NCBI RefSeq assembly: GCF_024721155.1
Contig: NZ_JAHVAP010000002.1
Location: forward strand, 1-64,000
DNA length: 64,000 nucleotides
Source of the DNA: Mucilaginibacter phenanthrenivorans
Lineage (GTDB): Bacteria > Bacteroidota > Bacteroidia > Sphingobacteriales > Sphingobacteriaceae
Reading direction: 5' to 3'
Shown here: positions 43,406 to 50,989 of the stretch, piece after piece
Layout of the letters: each line of letters opens with the position of its first letter
Numbering within the stretch: the stretch's first letter is position 1
The notes under the pieces: generated by a model
The model's database searches: none
What the model was told of the DNA's origin: nothing
The model's input: the letters and a program-made list of their open reading frames with translations, nothing else
Program-made: the position numbers and the translations under genes

Positions 43406-44338
43406 TCAGGAATCGCCCTCCGGGTCATCCCTGAGCGGTTTTTTTAATTTCGCACCCCGGTTAGGTTTGTAGGCCAGATCCTCATCGATCCTTTGGTGGA
43501 TCGCCTCGCGCATCCGGTCCAGCAGCTTCGTCGGGCTGGCCGTATTGCGCCTGCGGATATCCGTAAACTTCCGGTGCACGCTCGCCATATCCAGTTCCAA
43601 ACTCGATTCCAGCCACTCATAAATATCCGTCACATCCGCATTCCCGTTATTAAACTGCCCGGCATAATACAGCCCGTACGCCAATTCCGCGATACCCACC
43701 TTATTCCCCGTCCATTTCAAACCGTGCTTCGGCTTTTCCACCGAACCCGGCTCCAGCTTATTTAACAGTTCAGCAGAAAGTCTTTCATAAGCGATAAAAC
43801 GGGCAAACAGGTAGGTCGCCGCGGGCACTCCCGCCGCATGAAACTCCGGGCTTTCCGGCAGGAACAAATGCTGCACCGTCTGACCCGATACAAACAGCAT
43901 CCCGTCCAGTTCCTCGAGCCCCTTGCGCCAATATTCATGCAGGAACTGGTGCTGCCAGGTATATAGACCCAGCGCCGCAATTTTGGTGCGGTAAAAATTC
44001 TTAATAGCCTTAACCGGCCCCAGCGGTTTCGCCGAATCCAGGTTAAACCGTTCCGCGGCGTACATATACTCCGCATACAGATCAGGGTAGATCGTTTTGT
44101 TAAACAACGCTTCCGCGGCCCGGTCGGTAAAGCCCATAGTTTTGACCTTGACACTTACTTCTTCCAAAGCCGCCTTAATGGCCGCCAAAGCTTTCACCGT
44201 TTTATCCGGTTCCCGCGCCTCATTTTCCCTGATCTCCGCCAGCTCTTCACGGAGTAATCCGCAGCGTTCTTCACCATACTTTTGTAGCATATTCTCATTG
44301 GTTTTAAATAAATCCTGTTCCGCCGGTTCACTGGCCAC
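43406..44338 (-). CDS. rteC: RteC-family regulator
   Basis: The 310-residue reading uses a GTG at 44338; an ATG at 44288-44290 would give 294 residues. The helical N-terminal half is followed by the RteC-type C-terminus: LAYGLYYAGQFNNGNADVTDIYEWLESSLELD, then DIRRRNTASPTKLLDRMREAIHQRIDED. In CTnDOT, RteC activates excision functions. Here it is at the head of the transfer operon, so it may regulate transfer or excision of this element. Confidence 0.8.
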   Translation of the reverse strand: MASEPAEQDLFKTNENMLQKYGEERCGLLREELAEIRENEAREPDKTVKALAAIKAALEEVSVKVKTMGFTDRAAEALFNKTIYPDLYAEYMYAAERFNLDSAKPLGPVKAIKNFYRTKIAALGLYTWQHQFLHEYWRKGLEELDGMLFVSGQTVQHLFLPESPEFHAAGVPAATYLFARFIAYERLSAELLNKLEPGSVEKPKHGLKWTGNKVGIAELAYGLYYAGQFNNGNADVTDIYEWLESSLELDMASVHRKFTDIRRRNTASPTKLLDRMREAIHQRIDEDLAYKPNRGAKLKKPLRDDPEGDS

Positions 44339-44523
44339 AACTTGTCACCCAACAGGAGATGCGTAGATTTTCACCATAGGCAATCGTTTTTTCGCAGGTT
44401 AATTTTTTTAACAGCGCTCGAGAAGGCTTCGCCGTTTCCACCAAAGATGATTGCCGGAAATAATTGGAAACAATAGGGTTTTGCCTTAAAAATGGGATTA
44501 AGGGTATCTCCTTAGAGAGGAGA

Positions 44524-44868
44524 TCAGGGTTGGTTATATAATTTTTTAAAGAGGCTGATTTTATTGCGCACACCGACTTTTGTGTAGACGTTCCGCATGT
44601 GGGCATCCACCGTTTTCTCTGATATAAAGAGCGCTTCACCGGCAGATTTATAGGTATGCCCTTCGAGTATTAACAGCAGTACCTCCACTTCCCTGGCTGA
44701 TAAACCAAAAGTGGTACAGTTGCGTGTGAATATTTCCTCTTTCTCCGAGGAAGCTTCGAGGATCAATTTCTTTTTCTCAGAAATCGTCTTTTTAAAAATC
44801 TTCAGGTTGAGAATCAACAATACGATAGCAACGACAGTCAACCCCAGTATCATCCAAAACCACAACAT
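44524..44868 (-). CDS. Membrane-tethered LuxR-type HTH regulator, 114 aa
   Basis: Residues 3-23 (WFWMILGLTVVAIVLLILNL) form a transmembrane helix. A short charged linker leads to a LuxR/FixJ-type DNA-binding domain (GLSAREVEVLLLILEGHTYKSAGEALFISEKTVDAHMRNVYTK). No receiver or ligand domain is present. It is the first gene after the nested inverted repeat and precedes RteC and the tra genes, so it may be their regulator. Membrane anchoring suggests release or signalling at the membrane. Confidence 0.75.
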   Translation of the reverse strand: MLWFWMILGLTVVAIVLLILNLKIFKKTISEKKKLILEASSEKEEIFTRNCTTFGLSAREVEVLLLILEGHTYKSAGEALFISEKTVDAHMRNVYTKVGVRNKISLFKKLYNQP

Positions 44869-44929
44869 AGCCAGTAATCATTTAAGTTAAAAATATGATT
44901 TAAACATAAACGCGGGCAATGAATGTTCA

Positions 44930-45047
44930 GGCCTTTGAAGGTACCGCTAAGTAACCCGGAGAGCCATGAACAAGCACGCCCGCGTTTAAGCGGGCATTGC
45001 ACTTGCTCTTGGCTCTCCTTTTAAAAATTAGCGGTTTCTCAAAGGCC
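44930..45047. repeat. 118-bp nested inverted repeat upstream of the tra operon
   Basis: Four nested pairs can be read: GGCCTTTGA (44930-44938) with TCAAAGGCC (45039-45047); ACCGCTAA (44943-44950) with TTAGCGGT (45028-45035); GGAGAGCCA (44958-44966) with TGGCTCTCC (45010-45018); and GCCCGC (44978-44983) with GCGGGC (44990-44995). All are perfect and in nested order, giving one long interrupted hairpin. It lies between the TetR gene and the tra-operon regulator. It could be a leader RNA, a transfer or replication site, or a terminator complex. Confidence 0.75.
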
Positions 45048-45143
45048 AAAGACGGTGAATGCGAATGTTGTTTTATATGTTAGTTGTACGTATCTCTGTG
45101 TTGTAAATTCATTTTAAATCCTCCGTAAATATAGGTAAATGGT

Positions 45144-45797
45144 TTATTTTGTCCGCTCTTTTTCTCCCGCAGCCCCCCAGGCCCAGGCGATCACCTGCGC
45201 AATCGTTTGCAATACCACCTGCTGGTCCTTCACCCGGTTCACATCGATCCCGGCCACTGTACTTTTATTTGCTTTCGCATGCAGCACGGCATAATAAATA
45301 CCACCCAGCAGGATCGCCATCAAGGCCCGGACACTGATCCCCGAATCCTTAAAATAGACATCTGTCAAGGCAAGCAATTTTTCACCTTCTTTTTCCCTCG
45401 CTTCAGAAATTCCCGTAAGCAGGACATTCGCTTCGCTGATCTGCCAGAGGATGATCTGCTGCATGGAAGGGTTGGCTAAAAAGAAGCGGAAATTCTCCTG
45501 CATCAGATTCGTAAACAACGCCTGCAACTCCTCTTTACCCGGGTTCTCGCCCAATTTAAAACGTTCAAAAAACGGCGGCCAGTAATCCTTATCCAGGATA
45601 TACGCCTTTTTCAGCCCGTCAATATCCTCAAAATAATACTTCACCAGCCCCCAGTGCTTACCCGCCTTGCGGGCGATATTGGTCGTGGTCAGCGCCCGGA
45701 AACCCGATTCACACAATACCGCACCGACGGCATCGATGAACTCCCTCTGGGTCTGTTCGCCGTCCCTGACCTTAATCGATTTGCGTTTGGTAACCAT
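45144..45797 (-). CDS. TetR/AcrR-family regulator
   Basis: I choose the ATG at 45795-45797 (MVTKRKSIKVRDG) over a TTG four codons earlier; either overlaps the end of the upstream synthase gene by about 26-38 bp. The N-terminus has the TetR helix-turn-helix (FIDAVGAVLCESGFRALTTTNIARKAGKHWGLVKYYFED), followed by a helical ligand-binding domain. Overlap with the alpha-oxoamine synthase gene suggests it controls that gene. Confidence 0.8.
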   Translation of the reverse strand: MVTKRKSIKVRDGEQTQREFIDAVGAVLCESGFRALTTTNIARKAGKHWGLVKYYFEDIDGLKKAYILDKDYWPPFFERFKLGENPGKEELQALFTNLMQENFRFFLANPSMQQIILWQISEANVLLTGISEAREKEGEKLLALTDVYFKDSGISVRALMAILLGGIYYAVLHAKANKSTVAGIDVNRVKDQQVVLQTIAQVIAWAWGAAGEKERTK

Positions 45798-47052
45798 ACT
45801 TTTTAGCAATCTTCATTTTCGACTCGATCCATTCCCAGGCACTCAGCACATTATCCATATCCTCGCGGGTATGCGTGGCCATCACACTCATCCGGATACG
45901 CGCATTTTTTCGCGGCACCGCCGGGTAACCGATCTGGTTGGCATACACCCCGGCCTCCAGTAAAAGCCGGCAGATCTCCGCGTTCAGATTCGGGCTGCCC
46001 GTCATCACCGGGATGATCGCAGATTGCGTATTCCCCGTATCAAAACCCATCGTATCCAAACCCTTTTTCAGGTAATTGATATTTTCCCATAAGCGGTCCT
46101 TCCAGAACGGCTCCTCATCGATCAAATCAATAGATTTTAAGATACAGGCCGATGCCGGCGTCGCCGTCACCGAAAAAATATGCTGCCGCGACTGGAACTG
46201 TAAATACCTGATCAGTTCAGGCGAAGCGATCACATAACCGCCCAAATGCCCGAAAGTCTTGCTGAACACCCCGGTAATGATATCCACCTCCTGGTACAGG
46301 TTATACAATTCCAGTACCCCGCGTCCGGTTTCACCGATCACCCCGATCCCATGCGCATCATCCATCGCCAGGTAAGCGCCGTACTGCTTACACAATTTGA
46401 CGATCTGATCCAAAGGCGCGATATCCGCCTGCTGGGAATACACCCCGTCGATGATGACCATCCGGTTGATATACTTACCCTGCGTTTGCTGCAAGATCCG
46501 TTCCAGCGCTTCCATATCATTATGAGGAAAGGTCTTCTTATTCGTCGTCAGCAGCCCCTCATGCATACTGGCATGGACCCCCATATCCACAATCGCGAAA
46601 GCATCCATTTTCAGCAAAGCCTGCATCGTCGCGCTGTTCGCCGTATACCCTGTCGTATAGAGCATCGCGCTGTCCCGGTAAAAGAACTTAGCGATCCTTT
46701 CCTCGAGCAGCCGGTGGTAGGTCATATGGCCGCCGATGGCCGGCGAAGCCGCGGCACCCACCCCATATTGTTCAATCGCTGCAATCGCTGCTGCCTTTAC
46801 CTTTGGGTGCTGCGTCAGGCCCCAGTAATCGTTGAATACCAGGGCCACGCAATCTTTGTATAATTTCCCCTTCGCGATCACATCCACCACCGGCTTGCAG
46901 CCCGAAACACATTCCTGCCGGTAGTTCCAGTGCCCCCGGCTTTCCCAGTCATCCACATAATTCCAAAACTCCTGCGCCGTCTCGTACATGTTCAGGCCAG
47001 GCATGTGCTCAAAATCCTTGAAACTCGCTTGTTCGTATGCTATCTTTCCCAT
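45772..47052 (-). CDS. PLP-dependent alpha-oxoamine synthase family enzyme
   Basis: A 426-residue protein. It shows AIGGHMTYHRLLEERIAKFF about residue 105, MDDAHGIGVIGETGRG near 225-240, and the PLP-lysine block TGVFSKTFGHLGGYV near 262-275. These are hallmarks of the family of 8-amino-7-oxononanoate synthase, glycine C-acetyltransferase, serine palmitoyltransferase and the CqsA-type autoinducer synthases. An N-terminal extension (residues 1-45) is unlike standard BioF or Kbl. Enzymes of this family condense an amino acid with an acyl-CoA. A threonine-dehydrogenase-like gene at 50017 would fit a Kbl-type reaction, but the acyl donor is unknown. Confidence 0.72.
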   Translation of the reverse strand: MGKIAYEQASFKDFEHMPGLNMYETAQEFWNYVDDWESRGHWNYRQECVSGCKPVVDVIAKGKLYKDCVALVFNDYWGLTQHPKVKAAAIAAIEQYGVGAAASPAIGGHMTYHRLLEERIAKFFYRDSAMLYTTGYTANSATMQALLKMDAFAIVDMGVHASMHEGLLTTNKKTFPHNDMEALERILQQTQGKYINRMVIIDGVYSQQADIAPLDQIVKLCKQYGAYLAMDDAHGIGVIGETGRGVLELYNLYQEVDIITGVFSKTFGHLGGYVIASPELIRYLQFQSRQHIFSVTATPASACILKSIDLIDEEPFWKDRLWENINYLKKGLDTMGFDTGNTQSAIIPVMTGSPNLNAEICRLLLEAGVYANQIGYPAVPRKNARIRMSVMATHTREDMDNVLSAWEWIESKMKIAKKYGYQTQID

Positions 47053-47186
47053 AATAAAAAACTGTTTTAATGATCCCGCCCCGGTTTTAACGCATCCGTG
47101 AATTCCGGGGCAGAAATTAATCTTTACTTAACATTTTTTCAAATTTCGTACATAAGCCCCTGCAAAATCATAACCAATATGCAAAA

Positions 47187-48011
47187 TCAGGTGTACGGAC
47201 TGGTCGCCTGCTTCCGGAAAGCACTCGCCGTCATCCCTCTTCTTTTCTTAAAAAAAGCGGCAAAATGGGCATGGTCGATAAAACCCAGTTCAAATGTGAT
47301 TTCTTTGATGCTTAAACCGGAACCACCGAGCAAAGCCTCGGCTTCGGAAAGCAGGCGGTCATTGACCAGCTTATGCACCCGCTGGCCGGTCAGCTTCAAA
47401 GCCAGCGCATTCAGCTTACGGGTCACCATACCCAACTTCGCGCTATAAAAAGGCGCATTCCGCTCCGTACGGAAATGCTGCCCGATCAGGAGCTTCAACT
47501 GGCGGACCTGCTCCGCCTGGTCCGGGTGGACCAGGAAAGGATGGAGGGGCCGGAATAACTGGTTGGCATGATATAATAAGATCGAAAGATAAGCGGAGAT
47601 CACCGTTTCTCCCGGCTTTTCCAGCACAATCGCTTCGAGCAGGGGCAGGATAGCGCCATAAATGGCTTCCGCCTGTTCATCCAGCCGGATGACCGGCTGG
47701 CGGTTCAGGGGATCAAACAAACCGTGCAGTTCCTGCGCCGGGTAAGCCCTGGTAAAAGCCCGGTAAAGTGACGCGTGGAAAAGGACCAGCCAGCCCTCCG
47801 CCGCCGGGCGTACCACGCGGTGAACCTGGCCTTCCCGGATAAAAAGTACCTCCCCCGGCGACAGCGCGAACCGGCGGTAATCCACCATCTGGACGCTGCT
47901 GCCCCCGGTGACCCACAACAGCATCAGGAACTCATGACGGTGCGCCTGATCCGTTGACGGATAGTCAAAATCCGCCAGCCTGATCACCTGCAAAGGCTGG
48001 TCAAGCAACAT
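47187..48011 (-). CDS. AraC-family transcriptional regulator
   Basis: I choose the ATG at 48009-48011 (MLLDQPLQVIRLADF); a longer frame would read through the terminator at 48059-48080. The first ~160 residues form a cupin sensor (HEFLMLLWVTGGSSVQMVDYRRFALSPGEVLFIREGQVHRVV). The last ~95 form the two-helix-turn-helix AraC DNA-binding domain (LLSEAEALLGGSGLSIKEITFELGFIDHAHFAAFFKKRRGMTASAFRK). It lies 134 bp upstream of the synthase gene and may regulate it. Confidence 0.85.
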   Translation of the reverse strand: MLLDQPLQVIRLADFDYPSTDQAHRHEFLMLLWVTGGSSVQMVDYRRFALSPGEVLFIREGQVHRVVRPAAEGWLVLFHASLYRAFTRAYPAQELHGLFDPLNRQPVIRLDEQAEAIYGAILPLLEAIVLEKPGETVISAYLSILLYHANQLFRPLHPFLVHPDQAEQVRQLKLLIGQHFRTERNAPFYSAKLGMVTRKLNALALKLTGQRVHKLVNDRLLSEAEALLGGSGLSIKEITFELGFIDHAHFAAFFKKRRGMTASAFRKQATSPYT

Positions 48012-48058
48012 TTTTTGTATGGGCACCCGGTGTTTCAAAGCAATAAGGAACAAAAAAA

Positions 48059-48080
48059 CGCCTCCCCCTCCGGGGAGACG
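48059..48080 (-). terminator. Intrinsic terminator (minus strand)
   Basis: CGCCTCCCC (48059-48067) and GGGGAGACG (48072-48080) pair with one wobble. On the minus strand the stem is followed by a run of seven T (48052-48058). It should end transcripts arriving from the genes at 52474-48490, just before the AraC gene start at 48011. Confidence 0.7.
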
Positions 48081-48123
48081 CCGCATTTATATTAACTAAA
48101 TCAAACTAAAACTCCATTTAAAA

Positions 48124-48150
48124 AATTGCCGGCCGTCCCGGTTCCGGCAA
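48124..48150. terminator. Second hairpin in the same spacer
   Basis: ATTGCCGG (48124-48131) pairs perfectly with CCGGCAAT (48143-48150). It sits about 45 bp from the stronger terminator and has only a modest T/A tract, so it may add to termination. Confidence 0.45.
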
Positions 48151-48308
48151 TCTCCCTATTAACTGATCCCATTATCGTACGGGACAAACGAAAAGAACAA
48201 AAGGACTCCCCCTAACCAATTTTTAAGTAATGGCGCCCCAGGGTCAAGGGCTGCCACCACCCGTTTTAATGAAAACTATCGTCAAATCGACCCATAGTAT
48301 TTTAAACC

Positions 48309-48392
48309 TCAGCGGCAGCCTTTTCCCCTGATCCATGCCATAACAAACCAGGCATTGAACAGGATAAAGCAACCGATCAGCGTTTCTTCCAT
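48309..48392 (-). CDS. Possible 27-aa membrane peptide
   Basis: A short frame from the ATG at 48390-48392 to the stop at 48309-48311 encodes MEETLIGCFILFNAWFVMAW and a basic tail (IRGKGCR), a single hydrophobic helix. A GAAGGT precedes the ATG. It is in the spacer between the small helical genes and the terminators. Tiny membrane peptides of this form exist, but this one rests on composition alone. Confidence 0.25.
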   Translation of the reverse strand: MEETLIGCFILFNAWFVMAWIRGKGCR

Positions 48393-48405
48393 ACCTTCAA
48401 TAAAG

Positions 48406-48423
48406 GCCGCCGCCAGCGGCGGC
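48406..48423. repeat. Perfect GC-rich hairpin after the 87-aa gene
   Basis: GCCGCCGC (48406-48413) and GCGGCGGC (48416-48423) form a perfect 8-bp stem about 65 nt past the stop of the minus-strand gene at 48490. It could slow polymerase or protect the mRNA end. Confidence 0.5.
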
Positions 48424-48489
48424 AGACCCTTACACTTTTTTAATCATCATTTATCCCTGCCCGTTAAAGCAAAGCTCGTTAACGCCTTT

Positions 48490-48753
48490 TCATTTGCGTC
48501 TTCCTCCGTTCCTCATACGCACACGGACATATTTTTTCTTATTCACCAGCGGCTGCTGCTTACTGATCAGGTCCGCCACCTCCCGGTAGGCCTTGATCGT
48601 CTCAAAAAGACCCGCCAGCTGTCCATTGAATTTCTTAAACAACTCTTCCAGGCTCGCCCGGTAAACCGCCGCGTGCCGGTCCCCGAACGGCAGACCATCC
48701 AGTTTTTCCAGGATACGCGCGTGCTCCGCCGGTGTTAGGAGTTCCCCTGCCAT
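48490..48753 (-). CDS. Small helical protein, 87 aa
   Basis: The product starts MAGELLTPAEHARILEKLDG and continues with helices (YRASLEELFKKFNGQLAGLFETIKAY) and a very basic tail (KKKYVRVRMRNGGRRK). It lies 4 bp after the 77-aa gene and is last in the operon with the cysteine synthase-like gene. The basic tail suggests RNA or DNA contact, but no family is recognised. Confidence 0.5.
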   Translation of the reverse strand: MAGELLTPAEHARILEKLDGLPFGDRHAAVYRASLEELFKKFNGQLAGLFETIKAYREVADLISKQQPLVNKKKYVRVRMRNGGRRK

Positions 48754-48757
48754 CCGT

Positions 48758-48991
48758 TTACGCCTCCTCCTTCATCCGTGAAACCAGCTTTCGCTTATGC
48801 ACCGAGGCCTTCGCGCGGATCTGGCCGGCAACTGCTTCATAGGACTTGCCTGTCGCGTCCGCTTCCTCCAATTGACTGACCAATGTGCCATAAAGCAGCA
48901 GCAGTTCAGCCCGCAGCGAAGCGCCTTCCGTTTCCGGCAATTCATCCAGCAAATGCAGCAATATATTATTGGTCTGTTGCAATTTTTTCAT
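48758..48991 (-). CDS. Small helical protein, 77 aa
   Basis: The product is helical (NNILLHLLDELPETEGASLRAELLLLYGTLVSQLEEAD) with a basic end (KASVHKRKLVSRMKEEA). It starts 1-2 bp before the stop of the cysteine synthase-like gene and is packed against the 87-aa gene. Together they look like a coupled pair, possibly accessory subunits; the function is unknown. Confidence 0.5.
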   Translation of the reverse strand: MKKLQQTNNILLHLLDELPETEGASLRAELLLLYGTLVSQLEEADATGKSYEAVAGQIRAKASVHKRKLVSRMKEEA

Positions 48992-48992
48992 C

Positions 48993-50024
48993 CTATACTT
49001 TATTCAACACCCGGTGCGCAATCAACTGTACATCTTTTGTAAGATACCCCTCCCTGAATGGCTCTTCCTTAAACAGGTCTGTACTCAGGTATTTCTTATT
49101 ATTATCCGGGAAGATCGTCACCACTGCCTTGTTCGTACCCAGTTGTTGTTGCAGCCTGATCGCAGCAGCCAGGTTAGCCCCCGAGGAAATACCTACCGAC
49201 ATGCCCAACTCTTTGGTGATCTTCTGCGCCATCAGGATTGCCTCCCCATCGTTGACCTGCAGCACTTGATCCAGGTTATTCAGGTCCAGGATATCCGGGA
49301 TAAATTCATCGCTGATCCCCTGTATCCGGTGGCTGCCTGCCTTGTATTTGGCCGAAAGGGTTGGGCTTTCTGCAGGTTCCAGCGGATGCACCTTCATCTC
49401 CGGGAAAAGGCTGCGCAGGAAATTACCCACCCCCATGACCGTTCCGCCGGTACCTACCCCTGCCACAAAGGCTGCTGGTTTGATCTCCTCCAGCAGCAGC
49501 GAATGCCCGATCTCCCGCCCCGTCGTCTTCTCATGTGCCTCCACATTATACCGGTTGGCAAACTGCCGCGGTAAAAACACACCGTCATAATGGCTCATCG
49601 CCTCTGCCATCGCGATACTGCCTAAAAATCCGCCTTCCTCTTTGCTTACCAGCTTCACTTCAGCACCATAGCTTTTGATGATCGCCTTGCGTTCCAGACT
49701 CATCCAATCGGGCATGATGATGCGAACCCGGTTGCCGATAGCCTTCCCGATGGCGGCAAAAGCGATACCCGTATTCCCCGAAGTCGCCTCCACGATCATA
49801 TCCCCCGGCCTGATCTTCCCCTGCTCACTCGCCTTTTGCAGGATATACAAAGCCATCCGGTCCTTGATACTCCCCGTCATATTGTATTGCTCGCACTTCA
49901 CCAGTACCTGCTGTTCCGGCCCGCCCTTAAAGCGATAGGAAACCGCGATAAAAGGCGTATTGCCGATCAGCTTCCACAAATTACCGATCTGTGCGCTCAC
50001 ATTATTTTTATACGTTTCAGGCAT
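48993..50024 (-). CDS. Cysteine synthase-family PLP enzyme
   Basis: A 343-residue protein. The PLP lysine is in MTGSIKDRMA (about residue 55), the substrate loop is TSGNTGIAFAA (about 85), and the phosphate-binding loop is GVGTGGTVMGVG (about 193). The tail reads GISSGANLAAAI. These identify the beta-substituting family (CysK/CysM/CBS). The length is slightly above CysK's. It overlaps the threonine-dehydrogenase-like gene by 8 bp, so the two are co-translated. Cysteine formation from O-acetylserine is the default, but a related beta-replacement reaction is possible in this context. Confidence 0.78.
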   Translation of the reverse strand: MPETYKNNVSAQIGNLWKLIGNTPFIAVSYRFKGGPEQQVLVKCEQYNMTGSIKDRMALYILQKASEQGKIRPGDMIVEATSGNTGIAFAAIGKAIGNRVRIIMPDWMSLERKAIIKSYGAEVKLVSKEEGGFLGSIAMAEAMSHYDGVFLPRQFANRYNVEAHEKTTGREIGHSLLLEEIKPAAFVAGVGTGGTVMGVGNFLRSLFPEMKVHPLEPAESPTLSAKYKAGSHRIQGISDEFIPDILDLNNLDQVLQVNDGEAILMAQKITKELGMSVGISSGANLAAAIRLQQQLGTNKAVVTIFPDNNKKYLSTDLFKEEPFREGYLTKDVQLIAHRVLNKV

Positions 50025-50988
50025 AACGCGTATTTTTTTCTTTCATCGCCGCTAACTGCCGCAGCATATCACTCACCATAGCCCCCAATTCAAACTCCTG
50101 CCGCCAGCCCCAGTCCCGCCGTGCAAAACGGTCATCAATACTCGTCGGCCAGCTTACCGCGATCTCCTGCCGGAAATCCGGCGCATAAGCCATCTTAAAA
50201 TCCGGGATATGCTTCCTGATCTCCTCCGCGATCTGCCTCGGCGAAAAACTCATCCCCCATAAATTATACGCCGTCCGCACCGTCAACCGATCAAAATCCG
50301 CATCCATCAATTCCAGCGTCGCCCGCACCGCATCCGGCATATACAACATCGGCAAACACGTATCCGGCTTTAAGAAACAATTATAATCCCCCTTCTCCAA
50401 AGCCCGGTGAAAAATATCCACCGCATAATCCGTCGTCCCGCCACCAGGCAAACCCGAATAACTGATCAAACCCGGATACCGCAAACTCCGCACATCCAGC
50501 CCATACTTCTCAAAATAATAACGGCACCATTGCTCCCCCGCCAGCTTGCTGATCCCGTAAACCGTCGCCGGTTCCATCACCGCTTGCTGCGGACACGCCG
50601 CACGCGGTGACGAAGGCCCAAACACCGCAATACTGCTCGGCCAGAACACCCGGCAATCCTTCCGCTTACGCGCCGCCTCCAGCACATTCAGCAAACTCTG
50701 CATATTCAAATCCCAGGCCCCCCGCGGGTCACTTTCCCCCTTAGCCGACAACACCGCCGCCAAATGATACACCTGCGTCACCCCGCCATGGCTCATCACC
50801 CGTTCCAGCGTCACCGGGTTCATCACATCCGCCTTCACATACAAACCATCCCTAACCAAATCCTCCGTTACCGGATGACGGTCCGACGCGATCACGTTTT
50901 CCCGCCCGTACTTGGCCCGCAGCGCCGGCACCAGTTCCGTCCCAATTTGCCCGCAGGCACCCGTTACTAATATCTTTTCCGTTCTCAT
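50017..50988 (-). CDS. SDR-type NAD-dependent threonine dehydrogenase-like enzyme
   Basis: I choose the ATG at 50986-50988 (MRTEKILVTG). The Rossmann motif TGACGQIGTELVPALRAKYG is followed by NVIASDRHPV, and YGISKLAGEQW supplies the YxxxK pair (about residue 150). This closely resembles short-chain/epimerase-type L-threonine 3-dehydrogenases, which make 2-amino-3-ketobutyrate. A nucleotide-sugar epimerase is the main alternative. The C-terminus overlaps the cysteine synthase-like gene. With the alpha-oxoamine synthase at 45772 it could complete a threonine-to-glycine or aminoketone route. Confidence 0.68.
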   Translation of the reverse strand: MRTEKILVTGACGQIGTELVPALRAKYGRENVIASDRHPVTEDLVRDGLYVKADVMNPVTLERVMSHGGVTQVYHLAAVLSAKGESDPRGAWDLNMQSLLNVLEAARKRKDCRVFWPSSIAVFGPSSPRAACPQQAVMEPATVYGISKLAGEQWCRYYFEKYGLDVRSLRYPGLISYSGLPGGGTTDYAVDIFHRALEKGDYNCFLKPDTCLPMLYMPDAVRATLELMDADFDRLTVRTAYNLWGMSFSPRQIAEEIRKHIPDFKMAYAPDFRQEIAVSWPTSIDDRFARRDWGWRQEFELGAMVSDMLRQLAAMKEKNTRYA

Positions 50989-50989
50989 C

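Noticed and set aside
44328-44639. 103-codon frame between RteC and the LuxR-type gene
   Set aside because: Out-of-frame overlap with the LuxR-type gene, whose HTH motif is clear; the frame itself shows no domain.
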